From contig DMCZ01000076.1 in assembly GCA_003446655.1 (NCBI GenBank), forward strand, positions 5,791 through 69,790: a stretch of DNA of 64,000 nt, in the 5' to 3' direction. Position numbers and translations under genes: made by a program. How positions within the stretch are numbered: the stretch's first letter is position 1; each line of letters begins with the position of its first letter. This document shows positions 8,812 to 18,820 of the stretch, piece by piece. The notes below the pieces were generated by a model that saw only the letters and a program-made list of their open reading frames with translations, had not been told where the DNA came from and did no database searches. This DNA comes from Thauera sp. GTDB lineage: Bacteria > Pseudomonadota > Gammaproteobacteria > Burkholderiales > Rhodocyclaceae.

Positions 8812-10458
8812 TCAGGTCGGGCGTGGCTTGGGCTGGGGACGGCTGGGGGCGATGCCGAACCGCTTCATCAGCTCGTGCATGAATTCGGTGATTGCCGCCA
8901 GCCGGGGATTGGCTGGCGAGAGACGTTGGGCGCGCTCGATCAGGGCGCTTGCCTGGGCGGCGAAGGCCTCGTTCCAGCCTCGGTTCTCGATGTGACGCAG
9001 CAGCGCAAGCGCCGCGTTGAAAAGCACGTGGGGGTTGCCGGGCATCTTGCGCGCGGCATTCATCATTTCGGCCACGGCGCCGTCGAAGTCGCCCGCGTGC
9101 GCCTTCTGGGCGCCGGTGGTCACCAGTGACTTCACCTCGGCCTGGACCCTGGCTTCGACCTCGCGCGAGACTTGGTCGAGGCCGCGCGAGCGCAGCGCGG
9201 CGCGCGTCGTCTCCAGCGTACGATCATCGCCTGCGGTGCGGATCAGGTCGGCGAGCAGCTCGGTGCCTTCGTCGGGCATCTGCTGGTCGTAGCAGGCCTT
9301 GACGAGCTCCTGACGCAGTCCGACCGAGAGTTCGCGCAGGCGAGCGGGATTCCGCAGGGCGTTCAGCATCGACTGGCGGGCAGCGCTGCGATCGTGCAGG
9401 TGGGCCTGTATGAGCGCGCCGCCGATGGCTGCGCACAGCTCGCCCTTCGGATGGCGTGCCATGCCACGTTCGAGATCGCTCAGCGTTTCGCGCGCATCGG
9501 CGAGCTTGTGCAGCGCGAGCTGGGCCTGCAGCAGACGCACGTGGTCCTCGGGCTCGCGAAACTCCGAGTACTTGCCGCGCTCGACGACCTCGTTGAGGCT
9601 GCGCTCGGCAGTGGCCGGATCATCGGTATTCAAGGCCAGCTCGCCGAGATGACGCAGGCGAGTGATGCGATACGGTGACAACTCGCTGGCACGTTGCAGG
9701 GCTGCGCAGGCTTCCTGCGGGCGCCCGGTCTCCTCGCGCAGGCGGGCGAGCAGTTCGTAGGCCTCGATGAAGCGATCATGTCGAGCGAGGAGCTCGGTCA
9801 GGATATGTTCGGCTTCGACCCAGGATTTCTTCAGCACCAGCATGCGCGCGAGACCGAGAGAGGCCCAGGGGATGGGGCGCGCCGCAAGGATCTCGCGGTA
9901 CAGCGTCTCCGCCTCGGCGATCTGACCGATCCCTGCGTGGAGCTCGGCCTGCAGGCGCATGAAGTCCACGAGGTGCTGAGGATGCTCGTTGCGGGCGATC
10001 CGGCAATAGTCGATCGCCCCGACCGGATCACCGATCTTCATCAGCTGCCACGCGGGCAGGAAGGCGTCGCGTTTCTCCAGTGCGCGCAGCAGGCGCACGC
10101 GCAGGGTTTCGGCGGTAAGCGGCTTGAGGATGTAGTCGTTTGGGGCGAGCTCGCAGGCGCTGGTCACGCGCTCATAGTTGCGCTCGGCGGTGATCATCAC
10201 GAACAGGGTGTCGAGCGGGATGATGCGGTGCTGGCGCAGATCCTCGAGCAGATGCTGGCCGTCCTGGCCTTCGCCAAGGTTGTATTCGCACAGCACGAGG
10301 TCGAAGCGCTGCGCGCGCAGACGACGCATGGCCATGGTCGCCGACACGGCAAACTGCGGCGCCTCGATGCCGATGGACGTGAGCATGTTGCGCAGCTGCG
10401 CGCGCATGGTCGCCTGGCTTTCGACGACGAGGACATCGAGATCGTGGGGCAACAGCAT
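8812..10458 (-). CDS. Response-regulator-like protein with TPR repeats, degenerate receiver
   Basis: A 548-aa cytosolic protein. Residues 7-125 form a CheY-like receiver domain: VLVVES at strand 1, VMITAE with the conserved Thr, and NDYILKP with the conserved Lys. The phospho-acceptor position reads FDLVLCEYNLGEG, so residue 58 is Glu (GAA, 10285-10287) instead of Asp, and one of the two acidic residues after strand 1 is also missing. The rest, about residues 135-535, is a chain of TPR-like helix pairs (EAETLYREILAARPIPW, EAEHILTELLARHDRFIEAYELLARL and others), a protein-binding scaffold with no DNA-binding domain. The start at 10458 is the first ATG before the receiver; no clear ribosome-binding site is seen. 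The likely consequence is phosphorylation-independent action. Confidence 0.82.
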   Translation of the reverse strand: MLLPHDLDVLVVESQATMRAQLRNMLTSIGIEAPQFAVSATMAMRRLRAQRFDLVLCEYNLGEGQDGQHLLEDLRQHRIIPLDTLFVMITAERNYERVTSACELAPNDYILKPLTAETLRVRLLRALEKRDAFLPAWQLMKIGDPVGAIDYCRIARNEHPQHLVDFMRLQAELHAGIGQIAEAETLYREILAARPIPWASLGLARMLVLKKSWVEAEHILTELLARHDRFIEAYELLARLREETGRPQEACAALQRASELSPYRITRLRHLGELALNTDDPATAERSLNEVVERGKYSEFREPEDHVRLLQAQLALHKLADARETLSDLERGMARHPKGELCAAIGGALIQAHLHDRSAARQSMLNALRNPARLRELSVGLRQELVKACYDQQMPDEGTELLADLIRTAGDDRTLETTRAALRSRGLDQVSREVEARVQAEVKSLVTTGAQKAHAGDFDGAVAEMMNAARKMPGNPHVLFNAALALLRHIENRGWNEAFAAQASALIERAQRLSPANPRLAAITEFMHELMKRFGIAPSRPQPKPRPT

Positions 10459-10529
10459 CGGATGGGGCACCGGACGCACGCTGATGGCGTGCCATGACCG
10501 AAGATTACGGCAGGCAGCACAAAGGCTGA

Positions 10530-10569
10530 AGCCCCGCAGCGAAGAAATGCCATTCTTCGTTGCAGGGCT
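10530..10569. repeat. 17-bp inverted repeat between aspS and the TPR regulator
   Basis: The arms AGCCCCGCAGCGAAGAA and TTCTTCGTTGCAGGGCT match at 15 of 17 positions, around a 6-base loop. There is no T run on either strand, so it is not a standard terminator. It lies 72 bases upstream of the regulator start and could act in its leader RNA. Confidence 0.6.
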
Positions 10570-10620
10570 CCACGGGGTAAGCGCTGCGTCGGCCACGAAA
10601 GTGGCGCCAGCCGCGCAAAC

Positions 10621-10645
10621 ATTCGCGGGCAAGCCCGCTTATGCA
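10621..10645. repeat. REP-like palindromic element
   Basis: TTCGCGGGCAAGCCCGCTTA, with a 6-bp stem GCGGGC / GCCCGC and a 2-base loop, resembles the core of the REP sequences of Pseudomonas. It lies just beyond the aspS stop codon, a usual place for such elements. No RAYT transposase gene is in the window. Confidence 0.45.
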
Positions 10646-10660
10646 AGGGCGGTCGTAATA

Positions 10661-12460
<1,800 letters not shown>

Positions 12461-12533
12461 GGATGATTTCCGGCAGTTCTGGGGCGCGGCACGCGGGCGT
12501 CGCGCTGTGGTCTGAAAGGGGTGTGTGAGAGGC

Positions 12534-13157
12534 TTATTCGTTGAGCAGCGCAGGGCGCTCCACACGTCGTACCGGCGGGGCGACGACGCCCATGGAGATG
12601 ATGTACTTGAGCGCCTCGTCTACGCTCATGTCGAGCTCGACGACGTCCTCCCTCGGCATCATCAGGAAGAAGCCCGAGGTCGGGTTTGGCGTTGTCGGCA
12701 CATACACGCTGACGTAATCCCCGTGCAGATGCCTGGCTGCATCACCACCCGGCTTTCCGGTCAGGAAGGCGATTGTCCACGCACCCTCGCGCGGGTACTG
12801 CACCAGCAGCGCCTTGCGGAAGGCCTGGCCGCTGCTCGAGAACAGCGTGTCCGAGACCTGCTTGACGCTGTAGTAGATCGACTTCACCACCGGAATGCGG
12901 GCGAGCAGCGCCTCCCAGAGCTTCACCAGCTTCTGGCCGAGCACGTTGGCGGCAATGAGGCCGGTGAAGAATACGATCAGCAGGCTGGCGAGCACGCCCA
13001 CGCCGGGGATGTCGAATCCGATGTAGCGGCTGGGCTGGTGCTCGGCCGGCAGCCACAGCAGGATGGCGTCGAGCGTGCCGACGATCCAGGCGAGCACCAT
13101 GAAGGTGATCGCCAGCGGGATCCAGATCAGCAGGCCGGTGATGAAGTATTTTTTCAA
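12534..13157 (-). CDS. DUF502 family inner-membrane protein
   Basis: A 207-aa protein with two N-terminal membrane segments (about residues 4-28, [20 protein letters not shown], and 52-76, [19 protein letters not shown]). A conserved soluble domain follows, containing [19 protein letters not shown] and [16 protein letters not shown]. This is the DUF502 pattern, and the function of the family is unknown. It begins one base after the fmdB stop codon and lies 73 bases before aspS, an arrangement that recurs in Rhodocyclales. Confidence 0.88.
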   Translation of the reverse strand: MKKYFITGLLIWIPLAITFMVLAWIVGTLDAILLWLPAEHQPSRYIGFDIPGVGVLASLLIVFFTGLIAANVLGQKLVKLWEALLARIPVVKSIYYSVKQVSDTLFSSSGQAFRKALLVQYPREGAWTIAFLTGKPGGDAARHLHGDYVSVYVPTTPNPTSGFFLMMPREDVVELDMSVDEALKYIISMGVVAPPVRRVERPALLNE

Positions 13158-13158
13158 G

Positions 13159-13428
13159 TCAGTGGCACGCGCAGCCGCCGCCGCAGCTGGCTGCGGGCGT
13201 GGGGTCGGACGACGACGATGAGGCGGGCGCCGCGGCCGAGCTGCCGCCGCCCTTGAAGTCGGTGGCGTACCAGCCCGAGCCCTTCAGCTGGAAGCCGGCG
13301 GCCGACAGCAGCTTGGCGTAGCCAGTGGCGCCGCAGGAGGGGCATGAGGACAGCGGCGCATCGCTCATTTTCTGCAGGTGTTCTTTCTGGAAACCGCAGC
13401 TCGGGCAACGATATTCATAGATGGGCAT
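13159..13428 (-). CDS. FmdB-type zinc-ribbon protein
   Basis: An 89-aa protein with the regulatory FmdB zinc-ribbon signature. MPIYEYRCPSCGFQKEHLQKM begins at residue 1, and a second CPSCG gives the four zinc ligands in the first 40 residues. GWYATDF follows, and then a low-complexity Ser/Ala/Pro tail ending in Cys- and His-rich CGGGCACH. The family was named after a formamidase regulator, but its role in most bacteria is not known. The ATG at 13426-13428 gives the canonical MPIYEY start. It is the first gene of fmdB-DUF502-aspS and follows the pilD terminator. Confidence 0.9.
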   Translation of the reverse strand: MPIYEYRCPSCGFQKEHLQKMSDAPLSSCPSCGATGYAKLLSAAGFQLKGSGWYATDFKGGGSSAAAPASSSSSDPTPAASCGGGCACH

Positions 13429-13477
13429 GGCGTGCTCCCGAAAACAAGTGCGCAAGTCTAACGCAATGCAGCATAAG

Positions 13478-13507
13478 GAAAAAGCGCGCCCGGTATCCGG
13501 TGCGCGC
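13478..13507 (-). terminator. Terminator downstream of pilD
   Basis: On the minus strand a GC stem (GCGCGC-A-CCGG against CCGGGCGCGC, one bulged A, 3-base loop) is followed by TTTTTCC. It separates the pil operon from fmdB. Confidence 0.75.
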
Positions 13508-13557
13508 CTGTGAGATGGGGGCGGCCGCTGGCGGCTTCAAGCCCGGTCGAGAGAGGC

Positions 13558-14409
13558 TCAGAGCAGGCCGAGATAGCGCGTTGTCAGCGTCTCGCCCCAG
13601 AACAGGGCGATCACCCCGGCGGCAGCCAGGTAGGGGCCGAAGGGGATCGGCACGTTTCGGCCATGGCGGGCGAAGAGGATCAGCGCGATGCCAACGAGTG
13701 CGCCGACCAGCGATGACAGCAGGATGGTCAGCGGCAGCACCTGCCAGCCCAGCCAGGCCCCAATCGCACCGAGCAGCTTGAAGTCGCCATAGCCCATGCC
13801 CTCCTTGCCGGTGACGAGCTTGAACAGCCAGAACACTGACCACAGCGCGAGGTAGCCAGCCATGGCGCCGACGACTGCACTCGACAGCTCGGTGTAGGTG
13901 CCGCCGAGGTTGAAGGCCAGCCCGAGCCACAGCAGTGGCAGCGTGATGTCGTCGGGGAGCAGTTGGGTGTCGAGATCGATGAAGGCGAGCGCCACCATCG
14001 CCCAGATGAAGAGCAGGGCGCCGAGCGCGGCCAGGCCGAAGCCGAAGTGCCAGGCGGCGTAGCCCGACAGCGCTGCGGTGAAGGCTTCGACGATCGGGTA
14101 GCGCTTGCTGATGCCCGCGCCGCAGTGGCGGCAGCGCCCGCGCAGCAGCACGTAGCTGACGACCGGGATGTTCTCGAACGCACCGATCTGGTGGCCGCAG
14201 TGCGGGCAGCGCGAGCGTGGCGTGGCGAGATTGAAGCGCTCGGCCGCGGGTGTCGCCTCGCCGCGCAGCTCGGCAGCCTGGGCATGCCAGTCTCGCTCCA
14301 TCATCTTCGGCAGGCGATGGATGACGACGTTGAGGAAGCTGCCGACGAAGAGGCCGAGCAGCGTGGCGAGCGTGGCGAAAGCGAGCGGATCCTGCAGCAG
14401 CTCGAGCAT
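13558..14409 (-). CDS. pilD: Type IV prepilin peptidase / N-methyltransferase
   Basis: Inner-membrane aspartic protease, 283 aa, that cleaves the leader of type IV prepilins and methylates the new N-terminus. The cytosolic loop has the four-cysteine zinc site CPHCGHQIGAFENIPVVSY...CRHCG (about residues 70-105). The two catalytic aspartates are in IDLDTQLLPDD and GMGYGDFKLLGAIGAWLG, the GxGD signature of this family. About eight membrane segments are predicted. It is the last gene of pilB-pilC-pilD, three bases after pilC, and is followed by a terminator. Confidence 0.94.
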   Translation of the reverse strand: MLELLQDPLAFATLATLLGLFVGSFLNVVIHRLPKMMERDWHAQAAELRGEATPAAERFNLATPRSRCPHCGHQIGAFENIPVVSYVLLRGRCRHCGAGISKRYPIVEAFTAALSGYAAWHFGFGLAALGALLFIWAMVALAFIDLDTQLLPDDITLPLLWLGLAFNLGGTYTELSSAVVGAMAGYLALWSVFWLFKLVTGKEGMGYGDFKLLGAIGAWLGWQVLPLTILLSSLVGALVGIALILFARHGRNVPIPFGPYLAAAGVIALFWGETLTTRYLGLL

Positions 14410-14412
14410 GGA

Positions 14413-15642
14413 TCAGACGACCGAGCCGAGCTTGAAGATCGGCAGGTACATCGCGACCACAAGGCCGCCGATGATGGTGCCGAGGAAGACCATGATCAGC
14501 GGCTCGAGCAACTGCGACAGGCCGGCGACCGCGTCGTCGACTTCCTGCTCGAAGAAGTCGGCGACCTTGCCCAGCATGGCGTCGAGCTGGCCGGACTCCT
14601 CGCCGATCGACACCATCTGCACCACCATCGTGGGGAAGACGTCCGAGGACTGCATCGCCAGCGTCAGACTGGTGCCGGTGCTGACGTCGCTCTGGATCTG
14701 CTTGGTGGCGACCAGATAGACGTGATTGCCGGAAGCGCCGCCCACCGAGTCGAGCGCCTCCACCAGCGGCACGCCGGCCGCGAACATGGTGGATAGCGTC
14801 CGCGTCCAGCGCGCCACGGTAGCCTTGCGGATGATCGGGCCGATGACAGGGAAGCGCAGCAGCGCGCGGTCGAGCGCAATCTGCATGGCCGTGGAGCGTT
14901 TGTAGCTCCAGGCGATGGCGACGATCGCCCCGATCAGGGCGCCGAAGACGAGGTACCAGGACTCGACGAAGAAGTCCGACATCGCGATCACCATCATCGT
15001 CGGCGCCGGCAGGTCGGCGCCGAAGCTCGCGAACACGCTCTTGAACTCGGGGATCACAAACAGCATCATCACCGACACCACCAGGCCGGCGACCACGATC
15101 ACCGCTGTCGGGTAGAACAGCGCCGACTTGATCTTGCTCTTGATCGCGAGGATCTTTTCCTTGTAGGTGGCGATGCGGTCGAGGAGGCTGTCAAGGATGC
15201 CCGCCTGCTCGCCGGCGGCGACCAGGTTGCAGAACAGCTTGTCGAAATGCACCGGATGTTTGGCGAAGGCCTGTGACAGGTTGAGACCAGTCTCGACGTC
15301 GGAGCGGATCTCGTTGAGCAGGCGCGACAGCGCCGGGTTGCCCGAGCCCTTCATGGCGATGTCGAAGGCCTGCAGCAGCGGCACGCCGGATTTCATCATG
15401 GTCGCGAGCTGGCGGGTAAACAGCGCAATGTCCTTGTCGCTGATGCGCCCACCGCGGGCCATCTTGTGCTTCTTGACCTTGCTGACCTGGATGCCCTGGC
15501 GGCGCAGCATCGCCTGCACCATGGCGTCGCCGGGGGCGCGGATTTCGCCGCGGACGACCTTGCCGGTCTTGTCCTTGCCTTCCCAGGTGTACAGATCTTC
15601 CTTCGGGCCTGTGGCGCGCACTGCCCGGCTTGCTGTCGCCAT
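14413..15642 (-). CDS. pilC: Type IV pilus inner-membrane platform protein PilC
   Basis: A 409-aa member of the GspF/PilC family that couples the PilB motor to pilin assembly. It has two repeated cytoplasmic helical domains: MMKSGVPLLQAFDIAMKGSGN with SQAFAKHPVHFDKLFCNLVAAGEQAG, and MFAAGVPLVEALDSVGGASGN with MVSIGEESGQLDAMLGKVADFFEQEV. Three membrane segments lie near residues 180-205, 225-250 and 380-405. The N-terminal 40 residues (YTWEGKDKTGKVVRGEI) are typical of pilus rather than type II secretion homologues. It lies between pilB (15-base gap) and pilD. Confidence 0.94.
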   Translation of the reverse strand: MATASRAVRATGPKEDLYTWEGKDKTGKVVRGEIRAPGDAMVQAMLRRQGIQVSKVKKHKMARGGRISDKDIALFTRQLATMMKSGVPLLQAFDIAMKGSGNPALSRLLNEIRSDVETGLNLSQAFAKHPVHFDKLFCNLVAAGEQAGILDSLLDRIATYKEKILAIKSKIKSALFYPTAVIVVAGLVVSVMMLFVIPEFKSVFASFGADLPAPTMMVIAMSDFFVESWYLVFGALIGAIVAIAWSYKRSTAMQIALDRALLRFPVIGPIIRKATVARWTRTLSTMFAAGVPLVEALDSVGGASGNHVYLVATKQIQSDVSTGTSLTLAMQSSDVFPTMVVQMVSIGEESGQLDAMLGKVADFFEQEVDDAVAGLSQLLEPLIMVFLGTIIGGLVVAMYLPIFKLGSVV

Positions 15643-15657
15643 GAGATCGAACGTCCT

Positions 15658-17373
15658 TTATTCGTTGGTCGACGCCAGCACTTCTGCAAGTGAGGTGACG
15701 CCCTGTTTTACCTTGCTGAGGCCCGACTGGCGCAGGTCTCGCACGCCCTCGCGCTGGGCCTGGGCGGCGATGTCCATCGAGTTGCCGCCCGTCATGATGA
15801 TGTGGGCGATCTCCTCGGTGATCGGCATGACCTGGTAGATGCCCACGCGGCCCTTGTAGCCGCTGCCCTTGCAGCGATCACAGCCCACCGGTCCCATCGG
15901 TTGCCAGCTCCCGTCCAGTTCCTCGGGCGCGAAGCCCGCTTCGATCAGCGCTTCCATCGGAATGTCCATCGGCTTCTTGCAGGAGCATAGCCGGCGGGCC
16001 AGACGCTGGGCCGTGATAAGAATCACCGAGGATGCGATATTGAACGGCGCGACGCCCATATTCTTTAGGCGTTCGAGCGTCGAGGGCGCGTCGTTGGTGT
16101 GCAGGGTGGACAGCACGAGGTGGCCGGTCTGCGCGGCCTTGACCGCGATCTCGGCGGTCTCGAGGTCACGGATCTCACCCACCATGATGATGTCCGGATC
16201 CTGGCGCAGGAACGCGCGCAGCGCCGCCGAGAAGGTGAGTCCAGCCTTTTCGTTGACGTTGACCTGGTTGATGCCGGGCAGGTTGATTTCGGCTGGATCT
16301 TCTGCAGTGGAGATGTTGACGTCCGCGCCGTTGAGCATGTTGAGGCAGGTGTACAGCGAGACCGTCTTGCCCGAGCCGGTGGGGCCCGTCACCAGCACCA
16401 TGCCGTAGGGGCGCTTGATCGCGTTGACCAGGGCTTCCTTCTGGTCCGGGTCGTAGCCGAGGGCGTCGATGCCGAGCATGGCCGAGCTCGGGTCGAGGAT
16501 CCGCATCACGATCTTCTCGCCATGCAGCGTCGGCAGCGTCGATACGCGGAAGTCGATCGCCTTGTTTTTCGACAGCACGAGCTTCATGCGGCCATCCTGC
16601 GGCACGCGCTTCTCGGAGATGTCGAGGCGCGAGATCACCTTGATGCGCGCCGCGATCTTGTCCTTGAGCACCAGTGGCGGCTGCGAGATGTCGCGCAGGA
16701 TGCCATCGGTGCGTACGCGGATGCGGTAGTACTTCTCGTAGGGCTCGAAGTGGATGTCCGAGGCGCCCTCGTTGATCGCATCGATCAGCACCTTCTGGAT
16801 GAACTTGACGACCGGGGCGTCATCGACCTCGTTCGCCTCGTCCTCGTCGCGCTGCTGCGTGGGGCTGTCCTGCTGCAGCAGGTCCATGTCGAAGGCTTCG
16901 CCGGTCAGCTCCTTGAGCGTGTCGGCGGCGGATTCGGACAGGGTTTCGACGACGCGCTTGAGCTTGTCGGCCTCGGCGATCACGAGGTCGAGCTGCATGC
17001 CGGTCTGGAAGCGGATCTCGTCGAGCGCGCGCAGGTTCGACGGGTCGGCGGTGGCGAGCGTGATGCGGTTCTGACGCTTGGCGAGCGGGGCGACCTGGTG
17101 CTTCGCGAGCAGCTTGCGGTCGACCGCATCGCGCGCGAACATCGCGGTGTCGAAGGCGGCGATGTCGAGGAGCGGGTAGCCGAAGGTCTCGGCGGCGAAG
17201 CGCGCCATCGCCGCGCAGTTCATCAGTCCGCGATTGGCGACCTCGAGCATGAAGGCGTTGGTGGCGTCGTTCGCGTGCGCAGAGCAGGCGAGTGCATCGG
17301 CCTCCTGCAGATGACCATGCTGGATCAGCGCCCTGGCAAATCCGCTCAGGGTCGGTTTGTTGGTTGCCGACAT
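15658..17373 (-). CDS. pilB: Type IV pilus assembly ATPase PilB
   Basis: Hexameric traffic ATPase, 571 aa, that powers pilus extension. An N-terminal MshEN-like region (about 1-150) is followed by the GspE/PilB core. Walker A GPTGSGKT is at residues 330-337, with ISTAEDPAEINLPGINQ (Asp box), RAFLRQDPDIIMVGEIRD (Walker B) and TGHLVLSTLHTNDA (His box). A C-terminal zinc site uses LCSCKKP and GCDRCKGSGYKGR. It is first in pilB-pilC-pilD, as in neisserial and rhodocyclal genomes. No major pilin gene is nearby, so pilins must be encoded elsewhere. Confidence 0.95.
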   Translation of the reverse strand: MSATNKPTLSGFARALIQHGHLQEADALACSAHANDATNAFMLEVANRGLMNCAAMARFAAETFGYPLLDIAAFDTAMFARDAVDRKLLAKHQVAPLAKRQNRITLATADPSNLRALDEIRFQTGMQLDLVIAEADKLKRVVETLSESAADTLKELTGEAFDMDLLQQDSPTQQRDEDEANEVDDAPVVKFIQKVLIDAINEGASDIHFEPYEKYYRIRVRTDGILRDISQPPLVLKDKIAARIKVISRLDISEKRVPQDGRMKLVLSKNKAIDFRVSTLPTLHGEKIVMRILDPSSAMLGIDALGYDPDQKEALVNAIKRPYGMVLVTGPTGSGKTVSLYTCLNMLNGADVNISTAEDPAEINLPGINQVNVNEKAGLTFSAALRAFLRQDPDIIMVGEIRDLETAEIAVKAAQTGHLVLSTLHTNDAPSTLERLKNMGVAPFNIASSVILITAQRLARRLCSCKKPMDIPMEALIEAGFAPEELDGSWQPMGPVGCDRCKGSGYKGRVGIYQVMPITEEIAHIIMTGGNSMDIAAQAQREGVRDLRQSGLSKVKQGVTSLAEVLASTNE

Positions 17374-17461
17374 GCCTTGCTCGCGTTCGAGGTGCGGCCG
17401 ATGTTGCCCGCCGGGTGCGCCCTTGTAAAGATCCGCACGGCCCCCGGCGTGATCGCCTGCC

Positions 17462-18742
17462 TCATTGGGCCCCGCTGCGCGAGACGGGCCGGAACAGGCG
17501 TGCGGTGCGGACCATGCGGTCCTGCGTCTGCACCACCTCGATCGGTGTGTCGGCGATCTTCATCGAGACGCCGGTCTCGGGAATTTCCTGCAGGTGCTCG
17601 AGGATGAGGCCGTTGAGCGTCTTCGGTCCGTTCGTCGGCAGTTCGAGCTCGAGCTTGCGATTGAGCTCGCGCAGGTTGGCCGAGCCATCGACCAGCACGT
17701 TGCCCTCGTCGTTCCATGCGATACGCTCGCCGGCATCGGGCGTGCTGGTGGTGAACTTGCCGATGAGCTCCTCGATGATGTCCTCGAGGGTGATGAGACC
17801 GAGCAGTTCGCCGTACTCGTCGACCACGAAGGCCATCCGCTGCTGGTTCTCCTGGAAGAACTGCAGTTGCGAGTACAGCGCCGTATCTGCCGGCACGAAA
17901 TAAGGTCGCGCGAGCAAGTCCCGGAGGCGCGCGATGCCGAAAGGCTGCTCGAGGGTGTCGCTGAGCAGGCGACGCTGGTGAAGCACGCCGATCACGTGCT
18001 CGCGGTCACCGTCGAAGACGGCGAGGCGGGTGTGGAAGCTGGTCGCGATCTGATGCCGGATCTCATCTTCGGGGTCCGAGAGGTCGATGGCCTCGATGGC
18101 ACCGCGCGGGGTCATAACGTCCTCGACCGTGATGCTTTCGAGGTCGAAGAGGTTCATCAGAATGCTGCGGTGCTTGTGCGGGATGTACTGGCCCGATTCG
18201 ATCACCATCGCCCGCAGCTCTTCGACCGACAGCGCGCTACTCGTGTCCTCCCCGGACTTCAGGCCGAGCAGCCCGAGCAGGCCGCGCGAGAACAGGTTCA
18301 CGAACCAGACCGCAAAGTAGAAGGTGCGCAGCAGTGCCGAGAGCGGGTAGGCGACGATCGGCGCGAGGCGGTCGGCATGATTGGCGCCGATCACCTTGGG
18401 CGTGATCTCGGAGAAAACCAGGATGGCAAAGGTGACGAGCAGCGTCGCGACGCCGAGGGCCCAGCGCTCGTCACCGAAGAGTTCGAGCGTGATCACGCTG
18501 ACCAGCGTGGCGGCAGCGGTATTGACGAGGTTGTTGAACAGCAGGATGACGCCCAGCAAGCGGTCGGTCCTGGCCAGCAGGTCCAGCGCGAGGTTGGCGC
18601 CGTGGTTCCCCTGGGCGGCCAGCGAGCGTAAGCGGTAGCGGTTCGCGGCCATCATCACGGTCTCGGACATCGAGAAGCAGCCCGATAGCACCAGGAGCAC
18701 GACGAGCGCGGTGATTTGAAGCGTCAGGTGGATGTCTGACAC
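17462..18742 (-). CDS. CorC/HlyC-family transporter with DUF21 and CBS domains
   Basis: A 426-aa inner-membrane protein of the CNNM/CorC class, linked to Mg2+ or Co2+ efflux or to regulation of transport. Domain order: DUF21 transmembrane domain (about 1-190; starts ITALVVLLVLSGCFSMSETV, with ILVFSEITPKVIG), two CBS motifs (about 205-330; VEDVMTPRGAIEAID and MAFVVDEYGELLGLITLEDI), then a CorC/HlyC domain (GNVLVDGSANLRELNRKLELELP). The old name hemolysin for this family is misleading. It is 88 bases upstream of pilB on the same strand and 78 bases downstream of the CcsA-like gene. Confidence 0.9.
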   Translation of the reverse strand: MSDIHLTLQITALVVLLVLSGCFSMSETVMMAANRYRLRSLAAQGNHGANLALDLLARTDRLLGVILLFNNLVNTAAATLVSVITLELFGDERWALGVATLLVTFAILVFSEITPKVIGANHADRLAPIVAYPLSALLRTFYFAVWFVNLFSRGLLGLLGLKSGEDTSSALSVEELRAMVIESGQYIPHKHRSILMNLFDLESITVEDVMTPRGAIEAIDLSDPEDEIRHQIATSFHTRLAVFDGDREHVIGVLHQRRLLSDTLEQPFGIARLRDLLARPYFVPADTALYSQLQFFQENQQRMAFVVDEYGELLGLITLEDIIEELIGKFTTSTPDAGERIAWNDEGNVLVDGSANLRELNRKLELELPTNGPKTLNGLILEHLQEIPETGVSMKIADTPIEVVQTQDRMVRTARLFRPVSRSGAQ

Positions 18743-18820
18743 GGAAGGACCGGAGAGTTTGCGGGGGCCTGAGTATTCGAGCGGGTCAGAACGCTGTCAA
18801 TGGTTTAGCCGCTGCGGTGT

